A stretch of 64,000 nt of DNA from DASXHZ01 sp036488085 (lineage in GTDB: Bacteria > Acidobacteriota > Thermoanaerobaculia > Gp7-AA8): contig DASXHZ010000089.1 in NCBI GenBank assembly GCA_036488085.1, positions 62,001-126,000 on the forward strand, read 5' to 3'. Below the pieces are notes generated by a model. It was not told where the DNA came from. It worked only from the letters and a program-made list of their open reading frames with translations, and ran no database searches. Shown piece by piece: positions 13,874-23,023 of this stretch (position 1 is the first letter of the stretch; the number at the start of each line of letters is the position of its first letter). The position numbers and the translations under genes were made by a program.

Positions 13874-16792
13874 ATGGTTCGTAGATCGGTCTACTTATGT
13901 TTTCTTGTCCTCTGTCTCGCAGTCACTCCACTTCTACTGGCGCAGTTACAAACGGGAAATGTCTTCGGCAAGGTGCAGGCGAAAGATGGGTCGGTGCTCC
14001 CCGGCGTCAGCGTGACGCTGACCGGAGTCGGCGCCCCGCAAACCTTCGTCACCGACGCGGCGGGCAATTTCCACTTCCCGAATCTCACGCCCGGCTCGTA
14101 CAATCTGAAGGCCGAGCTGGCAGGATTCGGTACGGCCACCCGCGCGGGCGTCTCGGTGAACATCGGCAGGAACGCCGATGTGACGCTCACGCTCAACCCA
14201 TCCGCTTCCGAATCGATCACCGTCACCGCCGAGGCGCCGCTGCTCGATGTGAGAAAAGCGGGGACGGGCGCGGACGTGACCAAGGTCGAGCTCGAGAAGG
14301 TGCCGACGGGCCGCGATCCGTGGGTCATCCTCCAACAGACGCCCGGCGTGCTCATTGACCGCATCAACGTCGGCGGCAACGAGTCGGGCCAGCAGTCGAA
14401 CTATGTCGGCAAGGGCGCGACGTCCGACCAGTCGACGTGGAACGTCGACGGCGTGAACATCACGGACGTCGGTGCCCTCGGGTCGTCACCGAGCTATTAC
14501 GACTTCGACTCGTTCGAAGAGTTGCAGATCACGACGGGCGGCGTCGACCCGCGCATCCAGACGCCGGGCGTGCAGCTCAATATGGTCACCAAGCGCGGCA
14601 CGAATGACTTCAAGGGCTCGGCGCGCACGTATTACTCGAGCAAGGGACTGCAGGCCACGCCGAGCATCCCGAGCGAGGCGACTTACCTCTCGAGCGTCAA
14701 TCAGATCGACAAGATCAATGAAGAGGGGGCGGAGCTCGGCGGTCCGATCATCAAGGACAAGCTGTGGTTCTGGGGAGCGTATGCCGATCAGAAGATCAAC
14801 CTTCTGACCTCGACGCTGCTCAACAACGGCAGCCGCTTCCTCGACAAGACCCACCTCACCAACGAGAACCTGAAGCTCAACGCGCAGCCGACGGTGTCGA
14901 ACAGTCTCGCGGCGGTCGACACCTACGGCAATAAGATCAAAGTCGGCCGCAACGTCGGCCCGTCGCGCTCGCCGGAGTCGGCGTGGGACCAACGCAACGT
15001 CTACTCCGGCGACTCCGCCGGCAGCCTGACCAACCCGACCATGTGGAAGCTCGAGGACACGCAAATCCTCGGGCCGAACCTCTACCTCACCGGCCTCTTC
15101 TCGAAGGTGCAGGGCGGGTTCCAGCTCCTCGCAAACAACGGCCGGAACTGTGACACGCTCACCTGTGCGCTCGATACGCCTCCGGCGTACATCGATACGA
15201 ACAACCAGTTCCAGAAGTCGTTCGGCAGTGTCTTGACTGTCCGCCCGCAGACGCAGTACCGAGTCGACGGCTCCTCGTTCTTCAGCACCGGCAGCATCAC
15301 GCATGAGCTGAAATTCGGCACCGGCTATCGCAACGCCAAAGTCCGATCCGTCAGTGAATGGCCGGGCAACCAGTACACGGTCGATAACGGCGACGGCACC
15401 GGCGAGGTGCAGCTCTTCCGGCCGGTTGATTTCACTTACGGCGTCAAGACCAACGATCTCTATGTCGGCGACACGATCATGACGGGCAACCTGACGCTGC
15501 AGGCCGGCCTTCGTTACGACCAGCAGCAGGGTCAGGTCAATGGCGGCTCCGTCGGCGGCAACGCCGCGGTCCCGCCGATCCTACCCGCGGTCTCGTGGAA
15601 CTCGGTCGGCTCACTGAAGTGGCACAACATCGACCCCCGCCTCGGGCTGACGTACACGCTCGGAGCCGATAAACGGACGCTCCTCCGCGCCTCTTACAGT
15701 CGCTACAACGACCAGATGGGCGGCAGCACGATCTATAGCGTCTCCCCCGGCGCGTACAACTATCTCTATTACTACTTCAACGATCTCAACGGCGATCACG
15801 TCGCACAACCCAACGAGATCGACACGTCGTCCCTCGTCGCCTGGGCCGGCATCGATCCGAATAAGACGACCGTCGCGAACTCCGTCATCCGCTGGGGCAA
15901 CGCGAAGGCCCCGACGACCGACGAATTCGTCCTCGGCCTCGAGCGCGAGGTAATGGCCGACTTCAGCGTCGGCGTCAACGGCACGTACCGCAAGCTGAAC
16001 GACTTCCTCTGGAACCAACCGGAAAAGACACAAGGCCAGGGCGATTACTACACGTCCGCGGACTACGTGCTGCACGCGCCAGCCACCGCGACCATGCCCG
16101 ACGGGTCGACGGTTTCGCTCCCCTACTACACCACGGCGAATGCCCCGATCTACTACGTCATCAACAACCGTCCCGGCTATAACCAGACGTACAAGGGCCT
16201 CGAGCTCACGGCCACGAAGCGAATGTCGAATCGCTGGATGTTGCGCGGCAACGTCACGCTCCAGGACTGGAAGCAGCACGTCAGCTCCTCGGGGATCATC
16301 GACCCAACGCGTCAACGCACGACATACGGCTGTACGGTGTGCAATGACGTCGAAGTCCTCCAGGGGTCCGGCACCGGCAGCGGCGCCAAGGGCGGCGTCT
16401 ACATCAACTCGAAGTGGGCCTACAACCTCACGGGCGCTTATCAGATCCCGGTCGTCGAGACGAGCCTCGGGTTCAATCTGACGGGACGCCAAGGCTACGC
16501 GATTCCGTACGCCTACCGCGTCACGACGAACGAAGGGTTCAAGTTCCTGCTGGCGGAGAACGAGACGGACTCGTTCCGCCACCCGAACCTCAATGAGCTC
16601 GACCTCCGGCTCGCGAAGGACCTCCACTTCCAGCGTGTCGGTCTCACGATTTCGGCCGATGCGTTCAACGTGCTCAACGCACAGACGGTGCTGCAACGCG
16701 ACGTCACGCGCCTGAATCGCGCGTCGTCCAACCACATCACCGAGCTCCAGTCCCCCCGAGTCTTCCGCCTCGGCGCACGCTTGTCGTTCTAG
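13874..16792 (+). CDS. TonB-dependent receptor with N-terminal carboxypeptidase-regulatory-like domain
   Basis: A 972-residue outer-membrane protein. The signal peptide is MVRRSVYLCFLVLCLAVTPL...LAQ. Residues ~28-115 form a CarboxypepD_reg-like Ig fold (GNVFGKVQAKDGSVLPGVSV, FVTDAAGNFHFPNLTPGSY). ESITVTAEAPLLDV leads into the plug (~residues 118-250; VPTGRDPWVILQQTPGV, WNVDGVNITDVGA). A long beta-barrel ends in the canonical aromatic residue (FRLGARLSF). This architecture is the Oar/SusC-like type abundant in Acidobacteriota. The barrel has Tyr- and Asn-rich strands and EFVLGLEREV. The ligand is unknown; no SusD partner follows. A strong ribosome binding site and a rho-independent terminator bracket it as a single-gene transcript, next to a divergent MocR regulator. 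Confidence 0.93.
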   Translation: MVRRSVYLCFLVLCLAVTPLLLAQLQTGNVFGKVQAKDGSVLPGVSVTLTGVGAPQTFVTDAAGNFHFPNLTPGSYNLKAELAGFGTATRAGVSVNIGRNADVTLTLNPSASESITVTAEAPLLDVRKAGTGADVTKVELEKVPTGRDPWVILQQTPGVLIDRINVGGNESGQQSNYVGKGATSDQSTWNVDGVNITDVGALGSSPSYYDFDSFEELQITTGGVDPRIQTPGVQLNMVTKRGTNDFKGSARTYYSSKGLQATPSIPSEATYLSSVNQIDKINEEGAELGGPIIKDKLWFWGAYADQKINLLTSTLLNNGSRFLDKTHLTNENLKLNAQPTVSNSLAAVDTYGNKIKVGRNVGPSRSPESAWDQRNVYSGDSAGSLTNPTMWKLEDTQILGPNLYLTGLFSKVQGGFQLLANNGRNCDTLTCALDTPPAYIDTNNQFQKSFGSVLTVRPQTQYRVDGSSFFSTGSITHELKFGTGYRNAKVRSVSEWPGNQYTVDNGDGTGEVQLFRPVDFTYGVKTNDLYVGDTIMTGNLTLQAGLRYDQQQGQVNGGSVGGNAAVPPILPAVSWNSVGSLKWHNIDPRLGLTYTLGADKRTLLRASYSRYNDQMGGSTIYSVSPGAYNYLYYYFNDLNGDHVAQPNEIDTSSLVAWAGIDPNKTTVANSVIRWGNAKAPTTDEFVLGLEREVMADFSVGVNGTYRKLNDFLWNQPEKTQGQGDYYTSADYVLHAPATATMPDGSTVSLPYYTTANAPIYYVINNRPGYNQTYKGLELTATKRMSNRWMLRGNVTLQDWKQHVSSSGIIDPTRQRTTYGCTVCNDVEVLQGSGTGSGAKGGVYINSKWAYNLTGAYQIPVVETSLGFNLTGRQGYAIPYAYRVTTNEGFKFLLAENETDSFRHPNLNELDLRLAKDLHFQRVGLTISADAFNVLNAQTVLQRDVTRLNRASSNHITELQSPRVFRLGARLSF

Positions 16793-16820
16793 GGCACCAA
16801 GACAGACGAGCGTAGCGTGG

Positions 16821-16852
16821 CCCGCCGGTTCAACCGAACCGGCGGGCTTTTT
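16821..16852 (+). terminator. Rho-independent terminator of the TonB receptor gene
   Basis: A perfect 11-bp stem, CCCGCCGGTTC (16821-16831) with GAACCGGCGGG (16836-16846), has a 4-base loop AACC and is followed by CTTTTTC. It lies 29 bases after the receptor stop codon. Confidence 0.93.
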
Positions 16853-16870
16853 CTTGTCCTCGGCAAGGCC

Positions 16871-17446
16871 CTAGCGAACGACTGGAAGCGCTTCAGCGTC
16901 GATCCCGAGCGCCGCCCCAAAAGGCGCCGTCTTGGGCGGCGTCTTCGCCTGACACACCGGCGCGCCGGCAAAGCGCTTCCCGTAAGGGTGCCAGCGCATG
17001 ACTTCACCTGCCGGGTCGACGCCTGTGATCAAGCCGTGAGTCACGACGACCACGCTCAGGCCAAGCTGTTTGCTGAGAATGCCGTCCTGTGCGGACGGGT
17101 CCTGCCACTGACGCGGATGGGTGTGAAGCACCGCAATCGTATCGGCGGGAACGTCGCCATGAAATGTCGACGCCGCGCGTTCCGTCGTCGCCGGCCATAA
17201 GACGCAAGCCAGCGAACCGTCCGGCTGCTCTGTCAGGAAAGCGGCCTGCTCGAGCTCGCGAGTGTCGGTATAGAAGACTCTGTCGAGAAGTTGCTGTCCG
17301 ATGCCGGCCAGAACATCCTGTGATACGCACGTCGACGAGCCGGCGTGCTTCAGGCAAATCGCGGTGAACAATAGAGCGGCAACCATGCCGAGCAACGTGC
17401 GTCGTCTGATCTTCCGCGTCTTGCACGGATTTGGTCTTATGATCAC
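16871..17446 (-). CDS. Exported or membrane-anchored JAMM/MPN (Mov34-like) metallopeptidase
   Basis: A 191-residue protein. A basic N-terminus (KTRKIRRR) precedes a hydrophobic segment (~residues 18-32), giving a signal peptide or anchor. The JAMM zinc site is visible: Glu in TRELEQAAFL (~residue 66), then HTHPRQWQDPSAQD (~107-120), which is HxHP-x6-SxxD. JAMM enzymes are isopeptidases or peptidases; bacterial ones cut ubiquitin-like or sulfur-carrier proteins and some peptides. Secretion of a JAMM domain is unusual because known partners are cytoplasmic. The start is uncertain: GTG 17446, three bases from the divergent gene's ATG, or ATG 17386. Confidence 0.75.
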   Translation of the reverse strand: MIIRPNPCKTRKIRRRTLLGMVAALLFTAICLKHAGSSTCVSQDVLAGIGQQLLDRVFYTDTRELEQAAFLTEQPDGSLACVLWPATTERAASTFHGDVPADTIAVLHTHPRQWQDPSAQDGILSKQLGLSVVVVTHGLITGVDPAGEVMRWHPYGKRFAGAPVCQAKTPPKTAPFGAALGIDAEALPVVR

Positions 17447-17449
17447 GAA

Positions 17450-17902
17450 ATGATGAAGACGCTATTCGATCCCGCCGATCGCAGTGCACTCGAGGGGCGC
17501 ATTCGGGCGCTCGGGCCGGACAACCGGCGGTTGTGGGGGAAGATGAGTGCGGCGCAGGCGATGTGTCATTGCGGGCGGCCGCTCGAAACGGCGATCGGGG
17601 AGAAGCCGATGAAGCAGGCGTTCATCGGGAAGATCATCATGCCGTTCATTCGGAAGACGATCTTCAGCGAGAAGCCGTTCGGAAAGAGCGCGCCGACCGA
17701 TCCGACGTTCGTCGTCGCCGACGAGCGCGAGCTGAACGCGGAGCGCGATCAGCTACTAACGCTGATCGATCGATTTGTCCAGCGCGGCCCCGACGCGGCA
17801 CGAAAAGAGACGCACTCTTTCTTCGGAAAACTGAGCGGCGCCGAGTGGGGCCAGCTCATGTACAAACATATCGACCATCATCTGCAGCAGTTCGGCGCGT
17901 AA
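17450..17902 (+). CDS. DUF1569 / DinB-like protein
   Basis: A 150-residue cytoplasmic protein. MKTLFDPADRSALEGRIRAL, then RRLWGKMSAAQAMCHCGRPLE and C-terminal LMYKHIDHHLQQFG, follow the DUF1569 family, a four-helix DinB-like fold. In DinB proteins three histidines bind a metal; here candidates are His near the CHCG segment and the HIDHHL cluster. The reaction is unknown. Starts at 17450 or the adjacent ATG at 17453 are equivalent. It is head-to-head with the JAMM gene and overlaps the AraC gene by 47 bases at its end. Confidence 0.8.
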   Translation: MMKTLFDPADRSALEGRIRALGPDNRRLWGKMSAAQAMCHCGRPLETAIGEKPMKQAFIGKIIMPFIRKTIFSEKPFGKSAPTDPTFVVADERELNAERDQLLTLIDRFVQRGPDAARKETHSFFGKLSGAEWGQLMYKHIDHHLQQFGA

Positions 17903-18719
17903 TCTCCTCGACCTTGGGCCGGAGGCCCGCGCCGCACGTCCGTTCGACGAACTCCGTCGGCGTGATCCCAAAGTGGCGGCGGAAACGGCTGGTGAAGTGG
18001 CTGTGGCTCGAGTACCCGAGCTCGAGCGCGACGCGCGTGAAGTCGCCCGTCGAGTCGGGCAGCAGATCGAGCGAGCGGCGGAGGCGGAGATCCTCGCGGA
18101 AGGCGTGCAGCGTCTCACCGGTCCCGGCCCGAAACGCGCGGCTCAGATACGCCGAGGACACTCCGAGCTCGTGCGCCAGCTCCGCAAGCGAAACGTCCGA
18201 CGCAAACTGCACCGCCAACGCGGCACGCGCGCGTTCGATGACCGGCACCGCCGCACGCTCCGGCCGCGGGGCGCTCATTTTCTTCGCAATCTCCTCCGCG
18301 ATCGCGATGCTCTCGTCCTGCACGGTCAGCGGATCGGCTGCTCCGTAACGGCGGGCGAACTGGAACAGCGCACGCTGGCGCAGACTCAGCGCGGCATCGA
18401 GGGGGACTTGCTGCAAGGGGAACGGTCGCCGCCAGTCAGCCTCCGTGCCGAGGATCTCGAAGAGGAGCGAGGGATCGAGCGTCATCCACGCCGAGGCGGA
18501 GCCTTCACGGGCGACCACGTCGCCGCGGTTGTGAAGCGTCACCGTCGTCGGCAACTCCAAACCTGGTACTCCATTTCGGATGATCGCCGCGCTCGTGAGG
18601 GGAAAGACGATCGAATGCGTATCGACGAAGTTCGGCGACGGGGCCGGACAATGCTGTTCGGCCAGGTGCACGAGCCTGGAACTGAAAATCGACTCATCGA
18701 CGGCCACCGGCACGTTCAT
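17856..18719 (-). CDS. AraC-family transcriptional regulator
   Basis: A 287-residue regulator. The C-terminal ~100 residues carry two helix-turn-helices: DVSLAELAHELGVSSAYLSRA and DFTRVALELGYSSHSHFTSR, followed by the conserved FRRHFGITPTEFV. The N-terminal ~170 residues look like a cupin-type sensing domain (PNFVDTHSIVFPLTSAA, HNRGDVVAREGSASAW). No effector can be inferred. It converges with DUF1569 and is divergent from the broken MBL gene and the monooxygenase, which it may have controlled. Confidence 0.88.
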   Translation of the reverse strand: MNVPVAVDESIFSSRLVHLAEQHCPAPSPNFVDTHSIVFPLTSAAIIRNGVPGLELPTTVTLHNRGDVVAREGSASAWMTLDPSLLFEILGTEADWRRPFPLQQVPLDAALSLRQRALFQFARRYGAADPLTVQDESIAIAEEIAKKMSAPRPERAAVPVIERARAALAVQFASDVSLAELAHELGVSSAYLSRAFRAGTGETLHAFREDLRLRRSLDLLPDSTGDFTRVALELGYSSHSHFTSRFRRHFGITPTEFVERTCGAGLRPKVEEITRRTAADDGRYVCT

Positions 18720-18861
18720 GTCGAGTTCTCCCGCGTCTTCTAACTACCTCTACGAGCTTTTTCGTATCCGGTTAGCCCCGGTAACAGTTGCGTCACCTGT
18801 AAGTAACAAGCGGCAAAACGGTGGTAGCACGATGGGTATACGCCGGAGTCATGATGAACTC

Positions 18862-19331
18862 ATGAAGGTATTGCTTTTCGTAAGTCTCACGCTCGCGGCC
18901 GCTACGCTCGCAACACGATCGTCTACGTCCCCGACGCGAAGGCGGTGATGACCGGCGAACTCCTCGTCGGGCCGATCCCGTTCGCCACCGGCTCATACAT
19001 CTCCGAATGGATCGTCGCCATGAAGAAGCTCGACGCGATGGACCCGGCCGTGATCGTTCCCGGCCACGGTCCCGTCGAGCATGACGGGGGGCATCTGCGC
19101 ACGATCACGGCACTCCTGGAGAGCATCGATAGTCAGGCCAAAGCGGCGGTGCAAGCGGGGCTGTCGCTCGACGAGACAAAGAAGAAGGTCAACATCTCGA
19201 AGTATGCCGATCAATTCATCGCCGGGATCGCGTCGCGCAAACGAAATTTTCAGCAGCACTTCGCAACACCGGTGGTGGAGGTTGCGTACAAGCAGGCGAA
19301 GGGGGAGGCGACGACGGAGTCGCCATTCTGA
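18862..19331 (+). pseudogene. Broken MBL-fold metallohydrolase: signal peptide joined out of frame to C-terminal third
   Basis: ATG 18862 gives a signal peptide (MKVLLFVSLTLAAATLA), but that frame then runs into unrelated residues and stops. From about 18911 a different frame encodes NTIVYVPDAKAVMTGELLVG, then PIPFATGSYISEW and VIVPGHGPVEHDG, the C-terminal third of an MBL-fold hydrolase. The homologous region of the intact gene at 23903-24979 reads DAVVYLPKEKILATGDLVVH and ETIVPGHGDVMHD. The HxHxDH metal motif and about 150 residues are missing. An internal deletion with a frame change explains this. A shorter reading frame from GTG 18945 exists, but it would encode a protein without a metal site. 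It lies two bases before the monooxygenase gene. Confidence 0.75.
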
Positions 19332-19333
19332 GC

Positions 19334-20704
19334 ATGAGACGAATTGCCATCGTCGGCTCCGGGATCACGGGACTCGTCGCGGCGCACGGGCTGCTCCGGA
19401 GCGGCTACGACGTCACGCTCTACTCCGATCGCACCCCCGAGGCGTGGCTGAATGAGAGCCGTCCGACGGGAACGGCGGCGCGGTTCGACCTGGCACTGTC
19501 GTACGAGCGCGAGCTCGGCCTCAATTTCTGGGACGATGTCGCGCCGAAAGGCGAAGGGGTCTTCCTCACCTTCTGCCCCACCCCGCACAATCAACTGATC
19601 CGGCTCGTCGGGCGGCTGCGGCAGCCGTTCCAGGCGGTCGACGTACGGCTGCAGTCGGCGCGCTGGATGACGGAGCTGGCCGCGATCGGAGGCCGCATCG
19701 TCATCGACGACGTCACGCCGGAGAGGCTCGACCGCATCGCGACCGAGAACGACCTGACGATCGTCGCGGCCGGCCGGCGCGAGCTGAGCGCTCTCTTCGC
19801 CCCGAACGAGCAGCGGAAGGTGTACGCCGAGCCGCAGCGGCAACTGGCGATGGCGGTCGTCACCGGCTGCCCGTCACGATTCGACGAAGTTCCGTTCGTC
19901 CCCGTCCGCTTCGATTTCCTCGGCACGGACGGGGAGATCTTCTTCGTCCCGTACTACCACAAGGATGCGGGCGCCTCATGGAACATCCTTGTCGAAGCGA
20001 AGCCAGGCTCGCGGATCGATCGCTTCAGCGGCGTCGAGAACGGCGAGCAGCTCGTCGAACGCGTGAAGGCGATCGTCGCCGAGCTCTTTCCGTGGGACGC
20101 CAACTTCACCAACAACATGCAGCTCGCCGATCCGAACGGGTGGCTGGTTGGCAAGGTGACGCCGACGATCCGCCGTCCCGCCGCCGCGCTTCCCTCCGGC
20201 CGCGCCATCGCCGCCCTCGGCGACACGGCGATCTCTTACGACCCGATCGCCGCACAGGGAGCGAACAGCGGCGTCAAACAGGCGCGGCACCTCGTCAACG
20301 CGATCGTCGGCCGCGGCGGCGAGCCGTTCGACGCCGCATGGATCGAGAGGACGTTCGAGGATTTCTACGGTCAGCACGCTCGCCACGCGTTCGCGTTCAG
20401 CAACCTCCTCCTCGAGCCGATCACCGATCCGGCGAAGGAGCTGCTGATCGCGCAATACGGAAGCGACGGCCGCGCCGGGAATCGTTCGCCGCAGCAGCGG
20501 ATCGCGGACGCATTCTTCGAGAACTTCAACGATCCGCGGTCACTGACGCCCGCCTTCACCGACATGACGACCGCGCGGCAAGTGATCGCGCATCATGCGG
20601 GCGGCGGCTGGCGGTGGAGCGGCGTCCGCGGCCGTGCAGCAATCGGCGCGAATCAGGTGCGGCAGCGCCTCACTGGGAAACGTACGGCCCGAACGTCCCA
20701 ATGA
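19334..20704 (+). CDS. Styrene/indole monooxygenase-like FAD-dependent oxygenase
   Basis: A 456-residue flavoprotein. RRIAIVGSGITGLVAAHGLL is the N-terminal FAD dinucleotide-binding motif (GxGxxG). LNESRPTGTAARFDLALSYE and GEGVFLTF resemble styrene monooxygenase StyA, and ALGDTAISYDPIAAQGANSG is the second FAD motif of the group (GD...DPxxxQGxN). StyA enzymes epoxidise styrene or hydroxylate indole using FADH2 supplied by a separate reductase. No flavin reductase (StyB) lies in the window, so a general reductase would be needed. The substrate is not predictable. It starts two bases after the MBL remnant and overlaps the MBL gene on the other strand by 35 bases. Confidence 0.82.
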   Translation: MRRIAIVGSGITGLVAAHGLLRSGYDVTLYSDRTPEAWLNESRPTGTAARFDLALSYERELGLNFWDDVAPKGEGVFLTFCPTPHNQLIRLVGRLRQPFQAVDVRLQSARWMTELAAIGGRIVIDDVTPERLDRIATENDLTIVAAGRRELSALFAPNEQRKVYAEPQRQLAMAVVTGCPSRFDEVPFVPVRFDFLGTDGEIFFVPYYHKDAGASWNILVEAKPGSRIDRFSGVENGEQLVERVKAIVAELFPWDANFTNNMQLADPNGWLVGKVTPTIRRPAAALPSGRAIAALGDTAISYDPIAAQGANSGVKQARHLVNAIVGRGGEPFDAAWIERTFEDFYGQHARHAFAFSNLLLEPITDPAKELLIAQYGSDGRAGNRSPQQRIADAFFENFNDPRSLTPAFTDMTTARQVIAHHAGGGWRWSGVRGRAAIGANQVRQRLTGKRTARTSQ

Positions 20705-21800
20705 CGTTCATCTCCTCCGACGTGTCATCCAGCACGAATACCTGGTAGTGATCGCCGCCCGGCGCGACGCGTACGACGATGTGGCCGTGCGTCGCCTTGA
20801 GCTGCGAGACCCGCGGTCCAATGCTCGCCTTCGTCGGCTCCCGCAGAGTCGTCACGAAGATGTCGTGCGGCCCAGGATAGAGGCGCATCGTCATCATCCG
20901 CTTGAGCACGTCCTGCGAAGGATGCGTTGGTGACCACGCGGGGAGAATCATCACCGCGGACTTCAGAGTCGCGAGAAAGAACGCGCTCTCAGGACTGATC
21001 GAGCCGTGGTGGTTCACGACGTGGACGTCCGTCGGGCCGATCGCGCGCGCGACCGCGGTCTCGACCGAGGTCCAGTCTGGCGAGCCAGGATCGGGGACGC
21101 CGGGGATGTCGCCGCCGGTGAAGTAGTCGAACTTCCCGTAGCGGATACGCAGTCCGATGCTGCACATGTTCTCGGACGGCTTGTCCTCTTTGTCGATCGA
21201 AGCGAGCGGCGGAAAGATGCGCTTCGACCCGTCGCCTTCGCCGCTCCACACTTCGCCGTTCGCGGCGACGTTGCGGACTTCGAAGTTCTTGAACGCGTCG
21301 CGGTCGCGGAGCGTGATCTGATCGGCCGCGCCGACGCGGATGGTCTCGTGCTTCAGTTTCTGGTCGGCGAGGAACGCGACATAGTTCTTGATCATCGCGT
21401 CGCTCGGCGGAGGCAGGTAATCCATCCCCCGATCGATCAACTTCCCGATCGGAATCGCGGTGCCGACTTCTGTGATGCCACCCATGTGGTCGACATGAAA
21501 GTGCGTCAGGACGGCGTAGTCGATACGCGCCGCCTGGGGCGCCATCATTCGCTCGACGTAGCGAACGATCCAGCCGCCCGGAGTGTGCGTCTTGTTCGGG
21601 CGCGGGTCGGTGTACTCGATTCCATCGCCCGCGGCACCCGCATCGACGAGCATCGTCGTTCCGTCGGGAAAGACGAAGAACGCCGCGTTCCCCCGTCCGG
21701 TGCTGATCTGGTGGATGTCGAGCGTGCCGCGGGTCCACGGCGGCAGCGTGCCGGCCGCCATCGTGACGGCGAAGGCGATCGATAGGAGTAGGCGGATCAT
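20670..21800 (-). CDS. Secreted MBL-fold hydrolase (ComEC/Rec2-domain-like)
   Basis: A 376-residue protein with a signal peptide (MIRLLLSIAFAVTMAAGTLP). The metal-binding sequence VLTHFHVDHMGG (~residues 100-111) is the HxHxDH motif. DIHQISTGRGNAAFFVFPDG and TMLVDAGAAGDG precede it, and DVHVVNHHGS (~residues 265-275) supplies later ligands in the arrangement seen in ComEC-type MBL domains. It is a periplasmic or extracellular hydrolase of unknown substrate. Its ATG at 21800 overlaps the symporter stop as ATGA, so translation is coupled. Confidence 0.82.
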   Translation of the reverse strand: MIRLLLSIAFAVTMAAGTLPPWTRGTLDIHQISTGRGNAAFFVFPDGTTMLVDAGAAGDGIEYTDPRPNKTHTPGGWIVRYVERMMAPQAARIDYAVLTHFHVDHMGGITEVGTAIPIGKLIDRGMDYLPPPSDAMIKNYVAFLADQKLKHETIRVGAADQITLRDRDAFKNFEVRNVAANGEVWSGEGDGSKRIFPPLASIDKEDKPSENMCSIGLRIRYGKFDYFTGGDIPGVPDPGSPDWTSVETAVARAIGPTDVHVVNHHGSISPESAFFLATLKSAVMILPAWSPTHPSQDVLKRMMTMRLYPGPHDIFVTTLREPTKASIGPRVSQLKATHGHIVVRVAPGGDHYQVFVLDDTSEEMNVIGTFGPYVSQ

Positions 21801-23023
21801 CGCCGCCCCGCCACGATCGTCGTCGCGGCCAGGTAGCCAGTCGCGTTGAGCACCGTCGCGAAAACATCCGGCAGCGCGTCGACGGCAATGAGTATCCCGA
21901 TCCCCTCGGCAGGCAACCCGATCGCGAGGAAGAGCGGCGTGAGCATGATGAACGCGCCGCGCGGGATACCCGGGACGGCGAACGAGAGGAAAACGGCGGC
22001 GAATGCGACCGTCGCCATGGCGATCGCGTTGAGCGGAACGCCGTAGAACCAACCGATGAAGAGCGCGCCGACGCTCCACGAGACCGGCGCGGCGACCTTG
22101 AACGTCGAGACGGCGAGCGGCAGGACGAAGCCGGTGACGCGGTCGGGCAGCGCGAGCGTGGTCTCGGCACTCTCGATGAGCGATGGGAGCGACGCGATCG
22201 AAGAGCTGGAGCTGAACGCGATGAGCTGCGGTGGCAGCGCGGCGCGTGCGAAGGTCCGGATCGGGACGCGGGCCGCGAGCGCGACCGCCGGATAGAGCAG
22301 CAGCGTTCCGACGATGCAGGCGATGGAGTAAGCGACAACGTAGACGCCGATGGCGCCCGCGAGCGCCGCGCCGGCGTGAACCGCGAGCGGCAGTACGAGC
22401 GCGAAGACGCCGATCGGCGCAGCGAGGATGACCCAGTGGACGAGTTTCAACATCGCGTCGCTGAGCGCGCGGAAGAAGGTCGTCATCGTCTCGCGCGAAG
22501 CCGCCGGACTGCTCGCGATTGCAAGCGCGAGCAGAAGCGTGAACAGGACCAGCGGCATCATCGCGCCGTTCGCCGCGGCGGCGACCGGATTCGACGGAAG
22601 CAGCGACGTAACCCATGCCGCGAACGTCTGCGTCTGTCCGCCCGTGGCGAGTTCGCGAGCTGCATCCGTCGCACCGGCGGGCAGCGCCGTCGCGCCTGCA
22701 TTGCGGGGCAGGGCGCTGCTGACCGCGAATGCGAGCGGGATCATCACGATCGCCATGCCCGCGAGGAGCAGCACGAACACGAGCAGCGAACGGCCGCCGA
22801 TTCGTCCGATCGATCGGATGTCGGCCGCCGAGGCGACGCCGACGATCAGGAGCGAGACGACGAGCGGGATGACCGTCATCCGGATCGCGTTCACCCACAG
22901 CGTTCCGATCGGAGCGATCGCATCCGCGATGCTCGCGAGCGACGCGCTGTGCGTGGCCGCGACGGCGAGACCGAGGACGATGGCGAGGACGACAGCGACG
23001 AGTACGCGAGTACTTTCTTTCAT
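21797..23023 (-). CDS. Dicarboxylate/amino-acid:cation symporter (DAACS family)
   Basis: A 408-residue transporter with the glutamate-transporter fold. AFSSSSSIASLPSLIESA corresponds to the serine-rich HP1 hairpin (usually SSSATTLP). VLPLAVSTFKVAAPVSWSV and LIAVDALPDVFATVLNATG match TM7/HP2/TM8, where the aspartate and asparagine bind substrate and cation. Symport of acidic amino acids or C4-dicarboxylates is the family role. The substrate-contact residues differ from GltP, so specificity is open. GTG at 23026 directly precedes ATG 23023; either may be used. The stop of the SDR gene overlaps the ATG (TGATG), and the stop of this gene overlaps the MBL start. Confidence 0.85.
   Translation of the reverse strand: MKESTRVLVAVVLAIVLGLAVAATHSASLASIADAIAPIGTLWVNAIRMTVIPLVVSLLIVGVASAADIRSIGRIGGRSLLVFVLLLAGMAIVMIPLAFAVSSALPRNAGATALPAGATDAARELATGGQTQTFAAWVTSLLPSNPVAAAANGAMMPLVLFTLLLALAIASSPAASRETMTTFFRALSDAMLKLVHWVILAAPIGVFALVLPLAVHAGAALAGAIGVYVVAYSIACIVGTLLLYPAVALAARVPIRTFARAALPPQLIAFSSSSSIASLPSLIESAETTLALPDRVTGFVLPLAVSTFKVAAPVSWSVGALFIGWFYGVPLNAIAMATVAFAAVFLSFAVPGIPRGAFIMLTPLFLAIGLPAEGIGILIAVDALPDVFATVLNATGYLAATTIVAGRR

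Noticed and set aside
20670..22898. A continuous minus-strand frame of 742 codons
   Set aside because: The part upstream of 21800 is a shadow of the symporter gene; the MBL protein starts with a signal peptide at 21800.
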